From RXIX01 sp003989075 (GTDB lineage: Bacteria; Pseudomonadota; Gammaproteobacteria; Competibacterales; Competibacteraceae): a stretch of DNA of 64,000 nucleotides. The position numbers and the translations under genes were made by a program. Position 1 is the stretch's first letter; each line of letters starts with the position of its first letter. This document shows positions 10,114 through 18,132 of the stretch, in pieces. The stretch lies in NCBI GenBank assembly GCA_029780415.1, contig JAKOYN010000147.1, forward strand, positions 1-64,000, given 5' to 3'. Under the pieces are notes generated by a model, which saw only the letters and a list, made by a program, of their open reading frames with translations, had not been told where the DNA came from and made no database searches.

Positions 10114-10164
10114 GGCGCGGGCCTTCCCTGGCCAGCGCGTGCGGCGTTCCGGACCGGGGCGCCG

Positions 10165-10518
10165 CTAGAACTTGAACTCCTCAATCAGCAGTTGCAGTTG
10201 CAACAGCGCCTGCGCGCTGATAGTGCAAATGCGAAAGCCGGTATCGTAGAAGTCCGGGTTGACATCATGCGCGCACCACAGGGTTTCCGCTTCCAGATGA
10301 ATGCGCTGACGCGGTGCGCTCTCGCGCGGTACGTCCAGCCACAAGCGAAAGGCGCGATTGGGCGGCAATGGCTGATCGCTGACCAGGCGCATGCCTTCCT
10401 TGTTGATATCAATGATGTGGCCGAGCAGGGCGTTATTTTCTTCGTCATAAACGCGCAGATACAGCACAAGGTACCAGCGCTTGAGCCTGCGGTTTTCGAT
10501 ACCGGAAGCGGAATTCAT
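10165..10518 (-). CDS. PilZ-domain protein (c-di-GMP binding)
   Basis: Encodes 117 residues that are essentially one PilZ domain. The c-di-GMP-binding signature is split as RRLKR (residues 10-14) and DINKEG, a D/NxSxxG-like motif in which Lys replaces the usual Ser. The start follows a strong AGGAG. PilZ proteins bind cyclic di-GMP and pass the signal to motility, secretion or polysaccharide machinery. The window also has a GGDEF protein (52700-53830), but nothing links the two. The altered motif makes real c-di-GMP binding likely rather than certain. Confidence 0.8.
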   Translation of the reverse strand: MNSASGIENRRLKRWYLVLYLRVYDEENNALLGHIIDINKEGMRLVSDQPLPPNRAFRLWLDVPRESAPRQRIHLEAETLWCAHDVNPDFYDTGFRICTISAQALLQLQLLIEEFKF

Positions 10519-10595
10519 GGCAATCTCCTGAGGCTGCGGAAGAGCGGTGCGCGTGCGCTGACGCCGCCGGTCGTCCGAAGGGCTGATGGACCGGT

Positions 10596-11225
10596 TCAGG
10601 CTGCCACGGCCGGATTCAGGCTGTAGGTCACGGTCAGGCGGGCCTGATCGAGCACATGACCGGCGATGGCGGCGAGCACCTCGGGGCCGGTGAACACGCC
10701 ATCCACCGGGCAGCGTTCGATATCGAGGGCATACAGGGTAAAAATGTAGTGATGGACGATGCTGTCGTTCCAGGGTGGGCAGGGACCGTCATAGCCGAAA
10801 TAATTGCCGGCCATGGCCGGATCGCCGGCGAACCATTCCCGGTAATTATTCACCCCCTGACGAGTGCCGCGCGGCCCGTCCGGTCCCGGTTTACCGCCTG
10901 GGGTGACGCCAGCGGAAAACTCGCCAGCAGCAAGCTGCGCCGGCTCCAGTGGCAGATCGACCAGAATCCAGTGATAGAAATCGGTGCGCGGCAGACTGGC
11001 CGGCACGACGCGCCCTTCCTGATTGACATCATCGGCGCGGGTCGGTACGTCCGGATCGTGGCAGATCAGCACCAGGGAGCGCGTCCCCGCGGGACAGTCG
11101 CTCCACGCCAGGGGCGGGCTGATGTTGGCGCCAAGCACGACATGTTGCTGGATATCGGCGACCCCAAAGACATACTCGGCGGGAATTGGGCGGGCCTCAT
11201 GCAGGGCTGGGCTGGTGATCTTCAT
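10596..11225 (-). CDS. YbhB/YbcL family Raf-kinase-inhibitor-like (PEBP) protein
   Basis: Encodes 209 residues with the PEBP fold pattern: SPALHE at the start, ISPPLAWSDCPAGTRS, the ligand-site DPDVP, HWILVDLP and a C-terminal HHYIFTLYALD. The start at 11225 is set by AAGGAG 5 nt upstream. It has no signal peptide, so it is cytoplasmic. Bacterial members have no firmly established reaction; the family binds small anionic ligands. The insert between DPDVP and HWILVD (about 20 residues including an RTD segment) is longer than in E. coli YbhB. Confidence 0.85.
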   Translation of the reverse strand: MKITSPALHEARPIPAEYVFGVADIQQHVVLGANISPPLAWSDCPAGTRSLVLICHDPDVPTRADDVNQEGRVVPASLPRTDFYHWILVDLPLEPAQLAAGEFSAGVTPGGKPGPDGPRGTRQGVNNYREWFAGDPAMAGNYFGYDGPCPPWNDSIVHHYIFTLYALDIERCPVDGVFTGPEVLAAIAGHVLDQARLTVTYSLNPAVAA

Positions 11226-11604
11226 GCTTTCTCCTTGGGCAAGCAGTATCAGGGGTGATCAGTGTCAGGGCACGGCTGGATACGGGCGCCATGCGGTCCG
11301 GCCTGTTGCGGTATTCGTGACATCGACTTGACCTCCCCTGCGGGGTTCTCAAGAATGGCCAACCCGCGTATAACGCCGGTTACCTGGCTATTGGCAGTTG
11401 GCGAATCCTTAGATGATTAAAGCATAGCACCGCCGTAATGGAGTCCGATTGGGGGGGCGGTGCTGGCACATGCAAGCGATGTGCTGTGTATGATGGTTTC
11501 CGGTGGCGCCGGTCCCGGGCGGGGCGCGATGCCCGGAATGAGCTGATGAGCTGTAGTTCTGTAGTGCTGTTTCTCAATCCTCAGTGGACGGAGAGCCATC
11601 GGGC
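11226..11604. other. Intergenic region between divergent PEBP and trkH genes
   Basis: 379 bases without a supportable gene. It must hold the promoters of both divergent genes, but I see no convincing -35/-10 pair. An interrupted stem-loop lies at 11327-11353 (CTTGA...TCAAG outside, CCCC-TGC-GGGG inside). A G-run is at 11451-11457. Nothing else is recognisable. Confidence 0.5.
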
Positions 11605-13266
11605 ATGAATGAGCGGATTGTACAAAACGGGGCAGCAGCGGAGCCGTCTGCGGACGCGCCCCGGGCGGATTCGGATCGCGGCGATACCCGCTGGGCGTTG
11701 GACGAACCGGTACCACGGCCAGCGGAACGCAGTGGTGTGACGGAACGGACGCTGACCCCGCGCTCCGTGACCCAGACCGGTTCCCGACCAGCACGACCGA
11801 TTAACCCGCCGCGTTCACCGTTCAAAACCACGCTGTACATGGTCGGCGTGCTGCTGATGCTGTTTAGCATCACCATGCTGCCGCCGATGGGGGTGGCCTG
11901 GTGGTACGATGGCCTGAATGTGGTCGTGCCCTTTGCCGAAGCCTTTGGCGCCATGCTCGGGCTGGGATTTCTATGCTGGCTGCCGGTGTACCGCTTCAAG
12001 GTTGATCTGCGCAATCGTGACGGTTTCATTGTCGTGGTGGCGTTCTGGTTTCTGCTGTCCCTGGTGGGTGCGCTGCCGTTCATGCTGTCGGATAACCCGC
12101 ATATGCCGCTGGTCGATGCGGTGTTTGAAACCGCCTCGGGCTTGACTACGACCGGGGCCACGACTCTGTCTGAACTCGACAAAATGCCCCGGGCGATTGT
12201 TTATTACCGGGCGCAACTGAACTTCCTCGGTGGCATGGGCATCGTGGTGCTGGCGGTGGCGCTGCTGCCCATGCTCGGTATCGGTGGTATGCAGTTATAC
12301 AAGGCGGAAACGCCAGGACCGATGAAGGATGAAAAGCTCACCCCGCGCATTACCGAGACTGCCAAGAATCTCTGGTATATCTATGTTGGATTAAATGTGG
12401 CCTGCACACTCGCCTTCTGGGCAGCGGGAATGGATTTCTTCGATGCGCTCTGCCACAGTTTTGCCACTCTGGCCTTGGGCGGTTTTTCCACACATGATGC
12501 CAGCATCGGTTATTTTAAAAGTCCAGCCATTGAAATGGTTGCCGGATTTTTCTCGCTTTTGGCGGCAGTGAATTTCGCCCTGTTTTTCCTGGCCTGGCGT
12601 TCCCGAAGCATCAAGGCCATCTTTCGTGACGCCGAGTTTCAGTTCTGCATGGCGGTATTTGGGGGCATCATTGCCGTTGCCTGCGGCTATTTGTATATCA
12701 GTGGCAAGTTTCCGCTGTGGGAAGCGATCTATCACGGCTTTTTCCAAACCGCCTCGGTGATCACCGATAATGGCCTGGCTACGACCGGCTATCCTGCCGA
12801 CTGGCCAATCTTCGTACCGCTCTTGCTGTTGCTGGGCAGTTTCTTTGGCGGATGCGTGGGTTCGACCTGTGGCGGCATCAAGGCGATCCGCTTTCTGCTG
12901 CTGTACAAGCAGAGTGTGCGCGAGGCGCGGCTGCTGATTCGGCCCTCGGCACAGATTGCAGTCAAGCTCGGCAATCACGCTATTCCGGACCGGGTGATGC
13001 AGGCGGTGTGGGGTTTTTATTATCTGTACATTTTCAGCTATTGCGTGTTTTCGCTGGGACTGGCGGCGACGGGTGTTGATCTGGTGACTGCTTTTGGTTC
13101 AGTGGCCGGTTGCCTGAATAATATGGGTATCGGTTTGGGTGAGACGGCGTCCAATTTCGCGCCGCTGAATGATGTCGCGACCTGGCTGCTGACGCTATCG
13201 ATGCTGGTGGGGCGTCTGGAAGTATTCCCGCTGCTGCTGCTGTTCCTGCCGGATTTCTGGAAGTAG
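11605..13266 (+). CDS. trkH: Trk-type K+ uptake membrane subunit TrkH
   Basis: Encodes 553 residues. It is an inner-membrane K+ channel-like subunit working with a cytoplasmic NAD-binding partner (TrkA), which is not in the window. The four selectivity-filter loops are visible: SGLTTTGATT, TLALGGFSTH, DNGLATTGYP and CLNNMGIGLG, each with its key Gly, among about ten hydrophobic segments. I chose ATG 11605 (GGAG 11 nt upstream) over an in-frame GTG at 11584. The first 70 or so residues are hydrophilic and Pro/Arg-rich, which is unusual for TrkH. A KdpDE-like pair lies 2.3 kb downstream. Confidence 0.9.
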   Translation: MNERIVQNGAAAEPSADAPRADSDRGDTRWALDEPVPRPAERSGVTERTLTPRSVTQTGSRPARPINPPRSPFKTTLYMVGVLLMLFSITMLPPMGVAWWYDGLNVVVPFAEAFGAMLGLGFLCWLPVYRFKVDLRNRDGFIVVVAFWFLLSLVGALPFMLSDNPHMPLVDAVFETASGLTTTGATTLSELDKMPRAIVYYRAQLNFLGGMGIVVLAVALLPMLGIGGMQLYKAETPGPMKDEKLTPRITETAKNLWYIYVGLNVACTLAFWAAGMDFFDALCHSFATLALGGFSTHDASIGYFKSPAIEMVAGFFSLLAAVNFALFFLAWRSRSIKAIFRDAEFQFCMAVFGGIIAVACGYLYISGKFPLWEAIYHGFFQTASVITDNGLATTGYPADWPIFVPLLLLLGSFFGGCVGSTCGGIKAIRFLLLYKQSVREARLLIRPSAQIAVKLGNHAIPDRVMQAVWGFYYLYIFSYCVFSLGLAATGVDLVTAFGSVAGCLNNMGIGLGETASNFAPLNDVATWLLTLSMLVGRLEVFPLLLLFLPDFWK

Positions 13267-13332
13267 AGTTTTGTCCAGGCAGACTATGGGATCATGCTGA
13301 TTTGAAAGACCAAGTTAAGGTGCGATTGATTC

Positions 13333-13854
13333 ATGAATCAGACAGTTGAAACGGAATTGCAAAGAGTGCTGGCGGCCTACCGGGCGCAGGAACGTGTGGT
13401 CGAGAATCATGCGGCGGTCATGGCCGGACTGCGTGAACAGATGCGCCAGATCGATGCCGAAATCGACCTTGCCAAGGCCGAACTGACCGCGCCCGGCAGT
13501 GCTGAACTCGATCTTGCGGTGATTCGCAGTCTGGCCGCTGCGCGTCGCCAGACCGAATTGCGCCTCGAACAGCGTGGCCGGGACCGGGCCGGAATCGCGG
13601 CGCGGATACGGGATATGGAACGATCGCGGCGGGCGATGGAACTGGATCTGCGCGATAGCCAGCAGCGCTGCTGGAAGGCCCTGTTTGATGAACTGAAGAG
13701 CGCGGTCGATACCGGCGCGCTGCAGGCATTGCTCGTAGCGGGTCTGGAGGCGGGTTTTGCTGAAGCGGCTGTACGCGCGGCAATTCTGCCCAACCCCACC
13801 GATCGTGATCGGGTGGCGGATCAGCTCCGCGAGCGTTTCGCCCTGCCGAAATGA
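13333..13854 (+). CDS. Hypothetical coiled-coil protein
   Basis: Encodes 173 residues, charged and helical, with heptad-like spacing from about residue 5 to 115 (many Glu, Arg, Gln, Leu). A short globular C-terminal part ends in DQLRERFALPK. It has no signal peptide and no Cys cluster. It starts 66 nt after trkH on the same strand, so it may be read with trkH, but nothing shows a shared role. No family recognised. Confidence 0.6.
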   Translation: MNQTVETELQRVLAAYRAQERVVENHAAVMAGLREQMRQIDAEIDLAKAELTAPGSAELDLAVIRSLAAARRQTELRLEQRGRDRAGIAARIRDMERSRRAMELDLRDSQQRCWKALFDELKSAVDTGALQALLVAGLEAGFAEAAVRAAILPNPTDRDRVADQLRERFALPK

Positions 13855-13879
13855 CGCCTCTTGCGTCAGCAGGCAGCGG

Positions 13880-13912
13880 GGCGGGGAAGGGTGTTGCAAG
13901 CTTTTCCCCGCC
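13880..13912. terminator. Stem-loop between convergent genes (coiled-coil gene and oadB)
   Basis: Perfect 9-bp inverted repeat GGCGGGGAA (13880-13888) / TTCCCCGCC (13904-13912), extendable by G-T pairs to 12 bp. It lies in the 101-bp gap between two convergent genes. There is no long T-run on either side; it probably serves both strands. Confidence 0.55.
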
Positions 13913-13955
13913 GCATCCCGCCAGGCGGCAGGATGATGCGGTTCAATCACTGCTG

Positions 13956-15125
13956 CTACTGGACGCCCAGCAGTGCCAGCATGATTCCGCCCGAGATGGC
14001 GGTGCCGAACACGCCGGCCAGATTGGGTCCCATGGCGTGGAAAATCAGGTGGTTGTGCGGATTGGCCTGATTGGCCACGATGTGGGAAACGCGGGCGGCG
14101 ATGGGCACGGAGGCGATGCCGGCCGAGCCGATCAGGGGATTGATCTTGACCGTCATGAATAGGTTCATCACCTTCGCGGTGATCACGCCGGACGCGGTGC
14201 CAAATATGAAGGCCAGCAGGCCCAGGCCGATGATCAGGATGGTGTCCCAATTCAGGAACTTGTCGGCGGCCATCGTTGAGCCGATCGCCACGGTCAGGAT
14301 GATGATGATGATGTTCATCAGTGCGCCGCCGGCTGTTTTCGCCAGTCGTTCGGTAACGCCCGCTTCCTTGAGCAGATTGCCCAGCATGAGCATGGTGATC
14401 AGTGGGGCGACCGGTGGGAAAAACAGATTGACGATCATGGCGATCGCTGCCGGAAAGACCAGTTTTTCCAGCTTGCTGACCTTGCGCAGTTGCGCCATTT
14501 CGATTTTGCGTTCTTCCGGGGTGGTCAATAGTTTCATGACCGGCGGCTGGATCATCGGCATCAGCGCCATGTAGGAATAGGCGGCAACCGAAATTGGGCC
14601 GAGCAGATGCGGAGCGAGTTTCACGGTGACGAAAATCGCCATGGGGCCGTCGGCTCCACCGATAATGCCGATGGCGCCGGCTTCGTTGATGCTGAAGCCG
14701 CATAGCTTGGCCAGAATCAGAGCCACGAAGATGCCCAGATGCGCGCCTGCGCCGAGGATCACCAGCCTGGGATTGGCAATCATCGGCCCGAAATCGGTCA
14801 TGGCGCCCACGCCCAGAAAAATCAGTGGTGGGATGATGAGCTTGGCGACGCCCTCGTAGGCGTAGTGGAAGAGTCCACCTTCCTTCACGACATAGAGCAG
14901 CGCGGAAACCGGAGGACCTCCGGGGACGTCGGGCGGACCCGGTACGTTGGCGACAATGCAGGAAAAGCCAATGCCGATGAGGAGCAAGGGTTCGTAATGC
15001 TTGGCGATCGCCAGGTAAATCATGGTGCCGCCAATGGCGATCATCACCAGATTGCCCCAGCTTAGGTTGGCTGCCCCGGTTTGTTGCAGCAGTGCGTTGA
15101 AAAAGAATAGAACCTGGTCAAACAA
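13956..15125 (-). CDS. oadB: Na+-translocating decarboxylase beta subunit (OadB/MmdB type)
   Basis: Encodes 389 residues with about 10 membrane segments. This is the membrane subunit that couples decarboxylation of a carboxybiotin carrier to Na+ export. The conserved IIGGADGPMAIFVT segment carries the essential Asp (residue 159), followed by SYMALMPMIQPP, both hallmarks of the family. The start is TTG at 15125, fixed by GGAGG 9 nt upstream; no ATG fits. A very short OadG-like protein is encoded upstream in the same direction. The alpha (carboxyltransferase, biotin carrier) gene that usually sits with them is absent here. Substrate (oxaloacetate or methylmalonyl-CoA) cannot be read from beta alone. 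Confidence 0.9.
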   Translation of the reverse strand: MFDQVLFFFNALLQQTGAANLSWGNLVMIAIGGTMIYLAIAKHYEPLLLIGIGFSCIVANVPGPPDVPGGPPVSALLYVVKEGGLFHYAYEGVAKLIIPPLIFLGVGAMTDFGPMIANPRLVILGAGAHLGIFVALILAKLCGFSINEAGAIGIIGGADGPMAIFVTVKLAPHLLGPISVAAYSYMALMPMIQPPVMKLLTTPEERKIEMAQLRKVSKLEKLVFPAAIAMIVNLFFPPVAPLITMLMLGNLLKEAGVTERLAKTAGGALMNIIIIILTVAIGSTMAADKFLNWDTILIIGLGLLAFIFGTASGVITAKVMNLFMTVKINPLIGSAGIASVPIAARVSHIVANQANPHNHLIFHAMGPNLAGVFGTAISGGIMLALLGVQ

Positions 15126-15196
15126 TGGCTACTTCCTCCGCTCTGAAAGCGTTTCCGGCGTTTAATTGCGACACGATATGAGGGTGTGGCAAAGGT

Positions 15197-15358
15197 TCAG
15201 TGACCCCCTTCGCGCAATTTTTTCTCGTCGACTGCTCCGAGCCGGTTCAGGTAAGGGAACAGCGCCAAAATAATGCCGATGCCGGCGATCACCACAAAGC
15301 TGAGAAAAAAATCAATGACACTTAAGAGAATGGCTCCATAGACCGTATCGGGGATCAT
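15197..15358 (-). CDS. Small OadG-like membrane subunit of Na+-pumping decarboxylase
   Basis: Encodes 53 residues from ATG 15358 (GGAG 12 nt upstream): one hydrophobic helix (about residues 9-32, GAILLSVIDFFLSFVVIAGI) and a short charged tail ending EKKLREGGH. Size, single membrane span and position 71 nt upstream of oadB suggest the gamma subunit, which holds alpha and beta together. It is shorter than usual OadG proteins and lacks the long Pro/Ala tail with its zinc-ligand residues. Called by context more than by sequence. Confidence 0.5.
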   Translation of the reverse strand: MIPDTVYGAILLSVIDFFLSFVVIAGIGIILALFPYLNRLGAVDEKKLREGGH

Positions 15359-15564
15359 CGTCAGGGGTCTCCGCGGGATGAACTGATGAACTGGAGGGAA
15401 TGATTTGCACAACCGCAGGTTTTCTACCCGAACAATCGTAAGGACGCCGTAAAAAAAACGTGGAGCCGTGTAAAAATCGTGTAAAAATCACGGTGCGCGG
15501 CGGGAGAAAGCGGTGGTCGCTAGAACACCGCATCAAGCCAGGAGCGCTATTCCTTGGCCTGTGA

Positions 15565-16266
15565 TCAGCTCGGTCGGAACCGATAACCGATGCCGGTTTC
15601 GGTGAGAAAATAGCGTGGTTGGGCTGGATCCGCTTCCAGTTTCTGGCGCAGGTGGCCCATGTAGATACGCAGATAATGGCTGCGCTCCACATAGGCCGGC
15701 CCCCAGACATCCCGCAACAATTGACGATGTGTCAAAACCTTACCGGGTTGGGTGACCAGTGTGGCGAGGAGCCGGAATTCGGTGGGGGTGACGTGAACCG
15801 GCTGGTCGTTGCGTGTGACCTGACGGTGTTCCAGATCCACGCATATTTCGCCGAAGGTGATGATGACGTTGCCACCCGGCTCGCGCACATGGCGGCGGTT
15901 GAGCGCCCGTATCCGCGCCAGCAGTTCGGCCACCCCGAACGGTTTGACCAGATAGTCATCGGCGCCAGCGTCCAGTGCCTCAACCTTGTCGTACTCCTCG
16001 ATCCGGGCGGAGAGCACCAGCACGGGTACTCCACTCCAGGCGCGCAGGTCACGGATGAAGTCCACGCCATCGCCATCCGGCAGACCAAGATCAAGGATGA
16101 TGAGATCCGGCTGGCGAGTCCCGGCCTCCAGCAGGCCGCGGTGCAGGCTGTCGGCCTCGTGCACCCGACAACCTACACCTTCCAGGGCAGCGCGCACGAA
16201 GCGCCGGATGGCCTGTTCGTCCTCGACCAGCAAAACGGTCAGAAAGGATTCGGGGCTAGTGCTCAT
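15565..16266 (-). CDS. kdpE: KdpE-like OmpR-family response regulator
   Basis: Encodes 233 residues: receiver domain (residues 9-120) with acidic pair E15/D16, phospho-acceptor D59 in LIILDLGLPDGDG and LVKPFG, then an OmpR-type winged helix ending TGIGYRFRPS. The pattern VHVTPTEFRLLATLV and HRQLLRDVWGP are KdpE-like. The ATG overlaps the stop of the kinase gene by 4 nt (ATGA), so the pair is translationally coupled. KdpE normally activates kdpFABC under K+ limitation; no kdpFABC is in the window, and trkH lies 2.3 kb away. Confidence 0.85.
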   Translation of the reverse strand: MSTSPESFLTVLLVEDEQAIRRFVRAALEGVGCRVHEADSLHRGLLEAGTRQPDLIILDLGLPDGDGVDFIRDLRAWSGVPVLVLSARIEEYDKVEALDAGADDYLVKPFGVAELLARIRALNRRHVREPGGNVIITFGEICVDLEHRQVTRNDQPVHVTPTEFRLLATLVTQPGKVLTHRQLLRDVWGPAYVERSHYLRIYMGHLRQKLEADPAQPRYFLTETGIGYRFRPS

Positions 16267-17879
16267 GTTGGATGCGGATCGAAATCTTCGCTGAATTCGA
16301 GTGGTGGCGGGGTTTGCAGAGGCAGGGTGAAGGTGAAGCAGGCACCGCCGGTGGCCCGATTCGCGGCGTGAATAGATCCACCATGCGCCTGAATGATCGA
16401 CTGGCAAACCGCCAGCCCAAGACCGACGCCGGAGACTACCGATTTCACCGGGCCGCGGGCGAATTTCTCGAACAGAGCCTGTTCGCGCCCGACCGGCAGG
16501 CCCGGTCCCTCGTCCCAGACCGTGACTGTCAATTGGTCACCTGTGGCGCGGGCCGTCATCCCGATCACGGTGCCCGCCGGGGTGTGCTTGGCCGCGTTTT
16601 GCAGCAGGTTCACCAGCACCCGCTCGATCAGGATCGCGTCGCAATCGACCAGCGGCAGTTCGGGATCGAGCGCCAGACGCAGCGGATGATCGCGCAGGGG
16701 CTGTTCGAGCAGCCGCACCGCCGCGCCCACCAGTTCCTCCAGCGATTGCCAGTCCTTGCGCAACCATGCCCGGCCAGCCTGTAGCCGGGCCATGTCCAGC
16801 AGATTATCGACCAGCAGCACCATCCGTTGCGCCTGTTCGCGGATAGCCATCAGGGAATCCTGATAGGGAGACTGCTCGGCGGGCAAGGCCAGGGCGAGTG
16901 TGTCCGTCAGGCCGATCAGTGCGGTCATCGGCGTGCGCAGATCGTGGGACAAGCCGGCCAGTAGCGCGCTGCGTTCCCGCTCCGCCTCCATTTTGATCTG
17001 CGTATCACGGGCGATCGCGGCAAAATGCACCCGCTCCAGGACGATAGCGATGAGCACAGCGAGGGTTTCCAACAGCCGGCTCTGTTCCGGGAGCAGCGGC
17101 AGCCGGCGGCAATCAAGAGCTGCGACCAGTACACCGCGAGTGCGCAGAGGAGCCTTGAGCGGCAGGTACAGCAACGGTGCATCGGGCTGGCAATCGGTGC
17201 CCAGGCCGGCCAGCTCATTGTGGTCGAAACACCATTGCGCGATTGCCAGATCAATATCCGGTTGGCCGGGCTGCGTCACGGGTGGTTGCAACCGATTCTG
17301 CGCATTCGGTAGCAGCAGTCGCACCTGAACGTGGGAGCGGGTTGCGACGCACCGCTCGCTGACTTCGATCACCTGTTCAGCAGTGGCGGCCCCGGACAGC
17401 TCGCGCGCCATTTCGTAGAGGAAGCAGGCCCGTTCCTCACGTGCGCGGGCTACCTGAACCTGGTGGCGAAAGCGGGCGGTGAGCTGGCCAACGCTCAGGC
17501 CCACGATCAGCATGACCGCGAAGGTGAGGATCGATTGCAGAGTTTCAAACGCGAAGGCGAAGTGCGGTGGCATGAAGACGAAATTGAACGCCAGTACGTT
17601 GGAAACCGCGACCAGCACCGCCGGACCACGGCCATAGCGCGCTGCCACGCCAACCAACGCCAGCAGGAACAGCATGACGATATTGGCATGGTCGAGATGG
17701 GGCGACAGGGGCATGGCGGCCAGGGTGACGCCCAGTGAAGCCAGCAGTGCGATCCCGTAACCCGGCAGCCAGCCGGTCGAATCGACCTGTTGGTGGAGTT
17801 TTGCCCACCGCAGCGGGCTGTTGTTCCGCGTGTGATCGTGGCTGGACGCTAGGCCGGGTTTGGGACGATGATCGTTCAT
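16263..17879 (-). CDS. kdpD: KdpD-like sensor kinase lacking the N-terminal KdpD/Usp domains
   Basis: Encodes 538 residues from ATG 17879. Order: short hydrophilic start, four membrane spans (about residues 37-135, DUF4118 type), a GAF-like region (about 150-290), then HisKA with GLSHDLRTPMTALIGL and an HATPase domain with NLLQNAAKHTP, DEGPGLP and GVGLGLAV. Canonical KdpD is near 900 residues and begins with a P-loop KdpD domain and a Usp domain; both are missing. The sequence upstream of 17879 in this frame shows no Walker motif. It is therefore a short-form KdpD, probably sensing through its membrane and GAF parts. Confidence 0.85.
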   Translation of the reverse strand: MNDHRPKPGLASSHDHTRNNSPLRWAKLHQQVDSTGWLPGYGIALLASLGVTLAAMPLSPHLDHANIVMLFLLALVGVAARYGRGPAVLVAVSNVLAFNFVFMPPHFAFAFETLQSILTFAVMLIVGLSVGQLTARFRHQVQVARAREERACFLYEMARELSGAATAEQVIEVSERCVATRSHVQVRLLLPNAQNRLQPPVTQPGQPDIDLAIAQWCFDHNELAGLGTDCQPDAPLLYLPLKAPLRTRGVLVAALDCRRLPLLPEQSRLLETLAVLIAIVLERVHFAAIARDTQIKMEAERERSALLAGLSHDLRTPMTALIGLTDTLALALPAEQSPYQDSLMAIREQAQRMVLLVDNLLDMARLQAGRAWLRKDWQSLEELVGAAVRLLEQPLRDHPLRLALDPELPLVDCDAILIERVLVNLLQNAAKHTPAGTVIGMTARATGDQLTVTVWDEGPGLPVGREQALFEKFARGPVKSVVSGVGLGLAVCQSIIQAHGGSIHAANRATGGACFTFTLPLQTPPPLEFSEDFDPHPT

Positions 17880-18132
17880 GGCATTTTCGGTGCGTCCTCG
17901 TTTTCCAGCGGCCAGGGCAGGCACGGCGGCGCGGTCGGCATGGGACAAAGTGCCACTTGCCAGTCCGGGCCCGGTGAGGATGCGTCGGTAGCGTGCATTC
18001 AGGTATCGCGACTCTACCCGAGCGCGAGTAAACTTATCAAACAAAGCCAGTTTCCGATTCAGTGGCTCCGGCTGTTTGATCACCCATCCAACACAAACTG
18101 AACTGCGGATTACGGGAACGGAAACTACACCC

